Positions 32,079 to 37,179 of a DNA stretch of 37,179 nt are shown piece by piece (position 1 is the stretch's first letter; each line of letters opens with the position of its first letter). The notes beneath the pieces are model-generated. The model did no database searches. It was not told the DNA's origin and saw nothing but the letters and a program-made list of their open reading frames with translations. The stretch covers positions 1 through 37,179 of the forward strand of contig CAMMST010000019.1 in assembly GCA_946499615.1 (NCBI GenBank), given 5' to 3'. The position numbers and the translations under genes were made by a program. Origin of the DNA: Enterococcus_E cecorum_B. Its GTDB lineage: Bacteria > Bacillota > Bacilli > Lactobacillales > Enterococcaceae.

Positions 32079-32562
32079 CATTTACAACAATAATGTAACT
32101 GCCTAAAAATATAGTTATTGTAGAACCGTATTCTTCAACTTTTTTATCAAAATTAAATCTCCTATATAAGTAGGCTAAAAGGAACGCTACTAGATAATCT
32201 ATTGCAATATTCTGAAAAACAAATCCAAAGCCTACTTTATGGTAGGAAGATGTCCAAATAGTTATAAAGGTAGAGCTAATTATAAATGTAGCGGATGTTA
32301 ATAATAAGCATAACAAAACCTTATTTATAGCTAATATTTTTTCCATTTTTGATTTTTTCAAAATATAATATCCAAATATAATTGGAATATACGCTGTAAT
32401 GCTTATGAATATATCTGCAAAAAAATTAACTATAACCATTAAAATCATAACCCAATATAGTTTTTGTTGTAATTTTTTGTTTACTTTATAAAAAAAATAA
32501 ACAAAAATAAATTCTCCCAAAAACATTCTTAGTAAATAAGCCTTTGTATCAATTATCAACAA
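31264..32562 (-). CDS. Histidine kinase A of the bacteriocin quorum system
   Basis: A 432-residue membrane kinase of the EntK/PlnB type. The sensor half (residues 1 to about 162) has about six hydrophobic segments, while RHDYKNLIL, LIDNALEAAEE and GHSGLGLSN give the catalytic core. The start is TTG with AAGGAGAG upstream, 36 nt after the intact EntF-like peptide gene, which is presumably its ligand. The catalytic half is identical to kinase B. Its own regulator is destroyed, so it probably phosphorylates the regulator at 28756-29505. Confidence 0.92.
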   Translation of the reverse strand: MLIIDTKAYLLRMFLGEFIFVYFFYKVNKKLQQKLYWVMILMVIVNFFADIFISITAYIPIIFGYYILKKSKMEKILAINKVLLCLLLTSATFIISSTFITIWTSSYHKVGFGFVFQNIAIDYLVAFLLAYLYRRFNFDKKVEEYGSTITIFLGSYIIVVNDFIGYVSHKREIFDQFVLGILIFLVLQTLFVSALFIWMTIKQKERYEQKIKNQELIYLKKYTDSLEKDQEQSARFRHDYKNLILSLKEKAEFSQDIALKEKIESLEHYSQPYLTDKFAYRYLKNVKNDYVKSLLISKLYTASQKYIHCTFECPNVIQNIPMDIFDFVRVLGILIDNALEAAEESKQKELAIAIYQDKEQMEISIINSCNQAKKSINQLTQKGVTTKKGHSGLGLSNIEEINRKNENMFVNYQMEAEQFIAHVVLIAKEEDL

Positions 32563-32598
32563 TTAGAAATCTCTCCTTATATTGATTTTATAAATAAT

Positions 32599-32736
32599 TT
32601 ATCCACACTTTCTAAAAAAAGAAAATAAACATTGAGCTAAATTAGAAGCTGCTTTACCTTTTGTATTTGTTCCCCCAACAACTTTCTCTAATTTCTCTTT
32701 TGGACATTTTTCCCATTTTAAACTTAATTTTTTCAT
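32599..32736 (-). CDS. EntF-like bacteriocin induction peptide
   Basis: A 45-residue precursor with leader MKKLSLKWEKCPKEKLEKVV-GG and a 23-residue mature peptide TNTKGKAASNLAQCLFSFF-RKCG. Enterocin A induction factor EntF contains GKPASNLVECVFSLFKKCN, so the similarity is direct, including both Cys. ATG at 32736 is chosen for its spacing from GAGGA; in-frame ATGs at 32742 and 32745 are alternatives. It heads the pheromone-kinase-regulator cluster and its promoter carries the regulator boxes, giving positive feedback. Confidence 0.9.
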   Translation of the reverse strand: MKKLSLKWEKCPKEKLEKVVGGTNTKGKAASNLAQCLFSFFRKCG

Positions 32737-32769
32737 TTTCATCATTCCTCAAAATAAATATTTACATGA

Positions 32770-32837
32770 ATAGTGTGCCATAATTTTCATTGTAGCGGGA
32801 AAATCATTCCTGAACAACAGCAAAATCATTCCTGAAC
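32770..32837 (-). promoter_or_regulatory. Autoinduced promoter of the induction peptide
   Basis: Minus strand GTTCAGGAATGATTTT occurs twice, 22 nt apart (plus TTCCTGAAC near 32807 and 32829), upstream of a weak -10 (CACTAT at 32770-32775, or TACAAT at 32789-32794). Confidence 0.75.
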
Positions 32838-32933
32838 GAACTTTACTCTTGAATATTCCCTAAATATATTAGATGCTGACAACTACTAATTTGCTCATAG
32901 CACTCAACGAAAAGGAATAATAACAAAAAAGTA

Positions 32934-32962
32934 TTGTACAACTTAAATAGAAATGGTATATT
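32934..32962 (+). promoter_or_regulatory. Promoter of the compact ABC transporter gene
   Basis: TTGTAC (32934-32939), 17-nt spacer, extended -10 TGGTATATT (32957-32962). No regulator boxes close by on this strand. Confidence 0.65.
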
Positions 32963-33065
32963 ATTAATTATATTCTAATAGAAAATTAATATTTTTATAT
33001 CAAAGCTATCTATCAGCAATTGAAAGAATTTGTCCAATCATTTTACTATAGCAGGGAGGTAAGCA

Positions 33066-34511
33066 ATGTTTAAGTTAATAAAATATGCAAATAAGAAAAT
33101 ACTGGCACTTTATACTTTAATAGTCAGTATTAATATCCTACTCAATATCCTTGTTCCTTATATTATGGGTAAATTTGTAGATACGATTTCTACCCAAAAT
33201 TGGCAACTATTTGTCCAACTAGCCATTTTGTCCGTATCTATTCAAATTTTCGGACAAGGTTTCTTCTACCTGGAAGATTATTTATGGGGATTAGAAGAGC
33301 GAGCTGTATGGAATAATATCACCTCTAAAACGCTTAATAATCTCAAAAATTATGACTCAACAAAATTTGAAATCAATGACAGTAAAATAAATCAAGAATT
33401 AGGACAAAACTATGAACTCATCAAATTTTTCTTTGGTAAATATCCTGTATATTTGATTCTATATGCTATCAACGCTTTAGTCATTTTACTGATTATCGCC
33501 TCTTTATCCAAACAGGTTATATTTCTAGTTGTAATTTTAATCCCTCTATTTGTATGGAGTACGCAGCGTTATTCTCCTAAATTATCAGAATTAAATGCTA
33601 AAGTCGTCAATGATATGAAAAATCAACGTGCGTATATCAGTGATTTCAGTAAAGTATCAATGAGTGAACGTTTTTTAAGTAAAAGCGCCTTTATTCCATT
33701 TGCTAAATTGATGACGTCATTTAATAAAGACATGGTAAATTTTGTACGCTCGAAAGCCTTTTTCAATAATTTCATGTCCTATACCTTTTTAAACATCATG
33801 ATTATATTAACGAATGTGCTTACTGCCTATCAAGTTTTTATTCATCAACTATCCATTGGAGAATTTTTTGCGATTCAACTCTATATCTCTAAGCTTTGGA
33901 CGCCAATCGAATACTTTTTAGATTTTTATCAAGATTATGTAGCCAATAGATCTATTATTACTTCTTTTGATGATTTTTTGTGTTTGCCCGTAAAATCATA
34001 TGTTTCCGTTCCAATCCCTAAAATCTCTCTCAAGAACTATGTCAGTTTTGATCGAAATCAAAACTTATTGCACAAACCTCTAAACGCAGATTTCTATTTA
34101 GGAAAAAAATATCTTATCCAAGGAAAAAATGGGGCTGGAAAAACAAACCTAATTACAGCTATTTTAGGGCTTCATCATAGATATCAAGGGGAAATTACCT
34201 ATCCTGACTATGGGAATAATTTAAACTTTGCTTACTGCCAAGCAAATCCTGTCGCAAGCGTCTATTATCAGGATAGTGTATCAAAAGGGGCTTCTATGGG
34301 GCAACTAAAATTACACCAGATAAACCAAATAATACTTGAAAAGAAGTCTGTTTACATTTTTGATGAGCCTACAAATTTTTTAGATACCCATCACAAAATA
34401 CAAGTTAGAGAACAAATAGATGCCTTAGCAAATGAAAACACAATGATTATTATTATTTCTCATGATGATATTATGCTGGAGATTGCAGATGAAATTATTT
34501 CAATAAGGTAA
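33066..34511 (+). CDS. ABC exporter with an unusually compact ATPase domain
   Basis: 481 residues. Residues 1 to about 310 form a six-helix exporter membrane domain. The ATPase domain has Walker A QGKNGAGKTN, Walker B VYIFDEPTNFLD and H-loop IISHDD. The signature is degenerate (GASMGQ instead of LSGGQ). Only about 55 residues separate Walker A from the signature, against roughly 100 in ordinary exporters, so most of the helical subdomain is missing. There is no C39 peptidase, so it is not a standard double-glycine exporter. It may export or expel a peptide, or give immunity. AGGGAGG precedes the ATG. Confidence 0.85.
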   Translation: MFKLIKYANKKILALYTLIVSINILLNILVPYIMGKFVDTISTQNWQLFVQLAILSVSIQIFGQGFFYLEDYLWGLEERAVWNNITSKTLNNLKNYDSTKFEINDSKINQELGQNYELIKFFFGKYPVYLILYAINALVILLIIASLSKQVIFLVVILIPLFVWSTQRYSPKLSELNAKVVNDMKNQRAYISDFSKVSMSERFLSKSAFIPFAKLMTSFNKDMVNFVRSKAFFNNFMSYTFLNIMIILTNVLTAYQVFIHQLSIGEFFAIQLYISKLWTPIEYFLDFYQDYVANRSIITSFDDFLCLPVKSYVSVPIPKISLKNYVSFDRNQNLLHKPLNADFYLGKKYLIQGKNGAGKTNLITAILGLHHRYQGEITYPDYGNNLNFAYCQANPVASVYYQDSVSKGASMGQLKLHQINQIILEKKSVYIFDEPTNFLDTHHKIQVREQIDALANENTMIIIISHDDIMLEIADEIISIR

Positions 34512-34590
34512 GATACTACTCGTGCTGCTAGTTAGAATAAAACTATAAAAAGCGCAAATAAAATATAGTATCATAAAAAATCGAATATGG

Positions 34591-34626
34591 AAAAGCGCCC
34601 CGAAATCTCAAAACAGGGCGCTTTTT
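34591..34626 (+). terminator. Terminator after the ABC gene
   Basis: AAAAGCGCCC / GGGCGCTTTT stem followed by T. Confidence 0.85.
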
Positions 34627-34672
34627 ATACTTATCCAATTAAGAAAGTAGGAGCTCTAAATCTTTCAGATGC

Positions 34673-34774
34673 TTATTTACTTTCAATATCTTTCATCAAT
34701 TCAATCATTTTTTCAGTTGTTTCACGATTACCAACGCTGCGTTCATCTAGAAGTCTTATTACTTTTTTGCCTCT
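34673..34774 (-). pseudogene. C-terminal relic of an Rpn-family nuclease
   Basis: The frame reads KKVIRLLDERSVGNRETTEKM, ending IELMKDIESK. RLLDER matches the same place in the Rpn-type protein at 36392 (ATRLLDERLIGEEKG). Everything upstream has been replaced by the dispersed repeat and hicB. Confidence 0.6.
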
Positions 34775-34868
34775 CCTTATTAAATACGCGAAAAAACCTC
34801 CCAAAATTTTTGGAAGGCTTGTTGATTTATTTTTATCTTTTAGACATGCGCATACTTTTCGAATAGTG
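34770..34868. repeat. Dispersed repeat at the intact hicB end
   Basis: Same block as at 23419-23540 and 36049-36150, here attached to the intact end of hicB. This shows that the other copies are remnants of hicB loci plus their terminator. Confidence 0.75.
34791..34818 (-). terminator. Terminator after hicB
   Basis: Minus strand CCTTCCAAAAA / TTTTGGGAGG followed by TTTTTT. Confidence 0.8.
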
Positions 34869-35226
34869 ATTCTGTTAGTAACTGAGAAAAATTCACACCA
34901 TCTCTCTCGCCTCTTACCGCTAACCATTCAGGAATTGTAACATTTTTTCGAATCGTCTTCTTCTCAAGGAATCTTGTAGGATCACCTTGCACTAAGGTCA
35001 CAAAACTAGCTTCATCTTCTATTTGAATCTCGTGAATATCTGAGGGGATAGGCAAAGGAATATTCTCTTCAATATAATAAGACAGCACACCATCCAGCAT
35101 TTCTTTTGCTTGAAACATGGCATCTTCTAAATCCTTTCCTTGCGTACCACCACTAAATTCAGGAAAAACAACTGAAAATCCACTTTCCTCGGGTATAAAA
35201 ATTGCAGGATACGTTTTCTTCATCAT
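34840..35226 (-). CDS. hicB: HicB-family antitoxin
   Basis: A 128-residue protein. The N-terminal partial RNase-H-like fold contains the HicB signature YPAIFIPEESGFSVVFPEF and GGTQGKDLEDAMFQAKEML. A C-terminal ribbon-helix-helix-like part (KTIRKNVTIPEWLA) would bind DNA. HicB neutralises the RNase HicA and represses its operon. The start (35226, or 35223) follows AAAGGAAAA; the frame can be read back to 35244. HicA upstream is interrupted by a stop, so this is probably an orphan antitoxin. Confidence 0.88.
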   Translation of the reverse strand: MMKKTYPAIFIPEESGFSVVFPEFSGGTQGKDLEDAMFQAKEMLDGVLSYYIEENIPLPIPSDIHEIQIEDEASFVTLVQGDPTRFLEKKTIRKNVTIPEWLAVRGERDGVNFSQLLTESLFEKYAHV

Positions 35227-35243
35227 ACATTTTCCTTTCAACA

Positions 35244-35441
35244 CTATTTATCTAGAGTGATTCCTAAATCTTTCAATAATGATTGCTCAAGTCCTTTTTT
35301 TAAATCTTCATTTCCATGCACAGGAACAACCACTACAGGAAAGCCCTCTTTTTGCAAAATAGGATGACTTCCTTTTTATCTAACTTCTTTCCAACCATTC
35401 TTTTTAGCTAGTTTAAGTATTTGTTTCCCGGTAAGTGGCAA
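35244..35441 (-). pseudogene. hicA: HicA toxin gene with an internal stop
   Basis: Reads LPLTGKQILKLAKKNGWKEV, R, stop (TAA at 35376-35378), then KGSHPILQKEGFPVVVVPVH and GNEDLKKGLEQSLLKDLGIT. This is the complete double-stranded-RNA-binding-like HicA fold, with the catalytic His in GSH after the stop. The start codon is also weak (TTG 35439-35441, without a clear site). The toxin cannot be made full length, which removes the need for a matched antitoxin dose. Its last codons abut hicB. Confidence 0.85.
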
Positions 35442-35505
35442 GCAGTTCTAATAATGTCGTTATTACCAACTTCATTGTCTCCTTCAAAATAAAAAACCGG
35501 CTTAC

Positions 35506-35910
35506 TCATCTTAAATTTTTCCTAAATATTTGTGATATTACTGCACTATCAAATTCTGGAAATACTTCCATTTTTAATAGTTGATTAATTTTAACCCACA
35601 TTGGTTTATAGATATTATCAGAACTACTTCTTCCCTTTTCTTCTCCATGAATAAAAAGTTCTCCCTTCTGATAATCAGTCTTAGCAAAGAAGAATGTGTT
35701 GTCTTCCTCATCCAACGTCTCAAATATACTTGAGACGCTAACATCCATGTCTAATTCTTCCTGTATTTCTCTAATTGCAGCTAAGTGAAGGGACTCGTTT
35801 TCTTCAACAGTTCCGCCGGGTACAACAAAATACTCTCTTCCAGCCTTTACTCTTTTTATTAGTACAACATGATTTCCTGTAGCATCAATTACAAACATGC
35901 TTGCTCTCAT
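35506..35910 (-). CDS. Nudix hydrolase
   Basis: A 134-residue protein with a complete Nudix box, G-x5-E-x7-REIQEEL, in GGTVEENESLHLAAIREIQ and EELDM. It begins MRASMFVIDATGNHVVLIKR. It would hydrolyse a nucleoside-diphosphate-linked compound; the substrate is not predictable. Isolated among accessory debris, with no operon partner. Confidence 0.88.
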   Translation of the reverse strand: MRASMFVIDATGNHVVLIKRVKAGREYFVVPGGTVEENESLHLAAIREIQEELDMDVSVSSIFETLDEEDNTFFFAKTDYQKGELFIHGEEKGRSSSDNIYKPMWVKINQLLKMEVFPEFDSAVISQIFRKNLR

Positions 35911-36048
35911 AGCTACTCCTCTATGGTTAAATACCCCTAATTCGTGTTCTTTACATCAGATATTATACACATTACGCGCATCATCTTCAACTAAGAGACT
36001 ATTTTCATCGTATTTATCATGTGAATATGTATTTTTAGCGACTTTTTG

Positions 36049-36305
36049 CCTCTACTTATTAAATACGTAAAAAATCTTCAAAAGCGTGAAAAAACCTCCC
36101 AAAATTTTGGAAGGATTGTTGATTTATTTTCATATCAAATAGTGACTCTGTTTATTTGTACCACATACAACACTTTTGAGCGACCACTAAACACGGATAT
36201 CCTTTGGTGCGCAAGGGGTACAGCGATTTTTGAAACTTGCAACTGTCAAAGAATTTACAGTGCTCTCCACTCTATACGATAGATTATTAAGAGACGGTAA
36301 AAAAA
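36049..36305. repeat. Dispersed repeat with partial hicB tail relic
   Basis: The first half (36049-36150) matches 23419-23540 and still encodes TESLF on the minus strand. The second half (36160-36305) matches the start of the 319-bp repeats, including TTGCAACTGTCAAAG and CTCTATACGATAGATTATT. Together they fill most of the gap 35911-36391. Confidence 0.72.
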
Positions 36306-36317
36306 TCCGCCATTACC

Positions 36318-36357
36318 GAAAACAGCGCACTATTTGAAACTCAGTGCGCTGTTTTTG
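36318..36357. terminator. Terminator next to the Rpn-type gene
   Basis: AAAACAGCGCAC / GTGCGCTGTTTTT hairpin with a 12-13-nt loop. Confidence 0.8.
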
Positions 36358-36391
36358 TAATAATCCACTGGTGAACGTAGGTAATAACTGC

Positions 36392-37179
36392 TTACTCATT
36401 TTCTTCCACATCGTCTATCATTTGTTGGATTTCTTCATCAGTAAAGTCATCTTTAAATGCATTTTTGACAAATTGAAAAATATAACTCGGCTCAGCTTTA
36501 TCCGCTTTAAATGCAATAATAATATTTCGTACGCCTTCTCGTCTTCCTTCTTGCCTTCCTTTTTCCTCACCAATTAAGCGTTCATCTAAAAGTCTTGTTG
36601 CATAGTCCATCAATTCTCGCCTCTTTTCTGAATTTTGGTTATAATAATCAATTTCCTTCATTAATTTGCTTGCTAGGGGATTGGTTTGATTTGGCTTTTG
36701 GTTCATCACATCGATAATTCCTGCCAAATCATTTGATACTTCACCTTCCGTCCCCTTCGAATTGATAAAAAGCACATGCGCATGCGTATCTAAGCGTAAA
36801 TTCCGAATCGTGTCTTCGTATTGATGGAATTGGTAGCGGCGTAATCCATAGCTAAACGGATCAAATGCACATAAGAAAATAACAAAACTTTCTTTTAACT
36901 TATGGAAGGTCTGTCCTTTCATTAAGGTTTCATTATCAATTTGTGATTGATAATAGCGTGCACGTCTTCCTAAGTCACCGGTATTTTCCACCTGCATTTC
37001 AATATCATAGTAACGTTCTTGGTCATCTTTAACCACGGCATCAAATCGGACACCGCGAGCGGAGGTTACTGGGGTAATGTCGTGCTGGATCTCTTTATGA
37101 ACAATGCTGGTAATGTTTAGTTCTGGCAAAATCGCACGGATAATCGCTAAACAATTCTCCTCACTTTTCATAATCCAAC
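36392..37179 (-). CDS. Rpn/PDDEXK_2-family nuclease, cut by the window end
   Basis: At least 259 residues. The PD-(D/E)XK core is visible as GVRFDAVVKDDQERYYDIEMQ (D, then ExQ). Next come RARYYQSQID and a C-terminal charged tail with EEKGRQEGRREGVRN, typical of Rpn-type recombination-promoting nucleases often annotated as transposase-like. The frame stays open to the last base (W-I-M-K-S-E-E-N), and relatives begin about 15-20 residues earlier, so the N-terminus lies outside. Such genes are common in defence and mobile regions. Confidence 0.85.
   Translation of the reverse strand, partial: WIMKSEENCLAIIRAILPELNITSIVHKEIQHDITPVTSARGVRFDAVVKDDQERYYDIEMQVENTGDLGRRARYYQSQIDNETLMKGQTFHKLKESFVIFLCAFDPFSYGLRRYQFHQYEDTIRNLRLDTHAHVLFINSKGTEGEVSNDLAGIIDVMNQKPNQTNPLASKLMKEIDYYNQNSEKRRELMDYATRLLDERLIGEEKGRQEGRREGVRNIIIAFKADKAEPSYIFQFVKNAFKDDFTDEEIQQMIDDVEENE

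Noticed and set aside
35461..35505. Short minus-strand ORF MSKPVFYFEGDNEVGNNDIIR upstream of hicA
   Set aside because: It starts next to the Nudix stop and ends in the hicA frame region without homology. It is more likely debris of the hicA leader than a gene.

Overview
The window reads as chromosome of a low-GC Gram-positive coccus of the order Lactobacillales. Enterococcaceae (Enterococcus, Vagococcus) or a close relative fits best. The reasons are a dUTPase-radA pair, a short ProB without a PUA domain, beta-glucoside PTS operons with CcpA (cre) sites, and a bacteriocin pheromone almost superimposable on enterocin-A induction factor EntF. I assign no species; no rRNA, tRNA or CRISPR array was seen.

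Layout. (1) 1-2.9 kb: radA and dUTPase (minus strand; the dUTPase has no normal start codon), then a Fic-like gene broken by a frameshift. (2) 3.0-5.3 kb: a two-gene AAA ATPase/RloB pair of the AbiL/RloAB type, probably anti-phage. (3) 5.3-7.5 kb: proBA. (4) 7.5-15.6 kb: a beta-glucoside regulon with two GH1 phospho-beta-glucosidases, a GntR regulator, PTS EIIC, EIIA and EIIB, a MupG/DUF871 protein and a small membrane protein. Three promoters share cre sites and the 12-mer ATTTGTNCCAAY. (5) 15.6-18.6 kb: a possible peptide system with an ABC exporter, a 37-residue cationic peptide, an Rgg-type regulator and an 11-residue hydrophobic micro-ORF with its own promoter, ribosome site and terminator. 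(6) 18.7-21.9 kb: an ABC-F ATPase and an MFS transporter.

(7) 21.9-23.9 kb: 319-bp direct repeats flank a locus built like a type III toxin-antitoxin: promoter, two 51-nt RNA repeats with a compensatory base-pair change and a possible pseudoknot, terminator, then a PBECR4-like nuclease gene. (8) 23.7-34.5 kb: a bacteriocin island read almost wholly on the minus strand. It has an EntF-like pheromone, two histidine kinases, one intact and one wrecked LytTR response regulator, a brochocin-C-like two-peptide bacteriocin with a stop codon in one leader, a second double-glycine peptide, a CPBP protease and many small membrane proteins that may give immunity. Four promoters carry the same 21-22-nt-phased boxes. 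An ABC exporter with an unusually compact ATPase domain lies at the right edge. No C39-peptidase bacteriocin exporter is present. (9) 34.6-37.2 kb: accessory debris with an Rpn-nuclease relic, hicB with a broken hicA, a Nudix hydrolase, dispersed repeats holding hicB tail relics, and an Rpn-family nuclease cut by the window end.

How the parts fit together. The pheromone, one of the two kinases and the surviving regulator would switch on the box-bearing promoters, which drive the pheromone-kinase cluster, both bacteriocin operons and an operon of three small membrane proteins. The system was duplicated and then partly collapsed, leaving two kinases with different sensor halves but identical catalytic halves feeding one regulator. 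The sugar region imports and cleaves beta-glucosides under GntR and CcpA control. The strongest candidates for undescribed biology are the type III-like toxin-antitoxin and the Rgg/micro-peptide/exporter locus.
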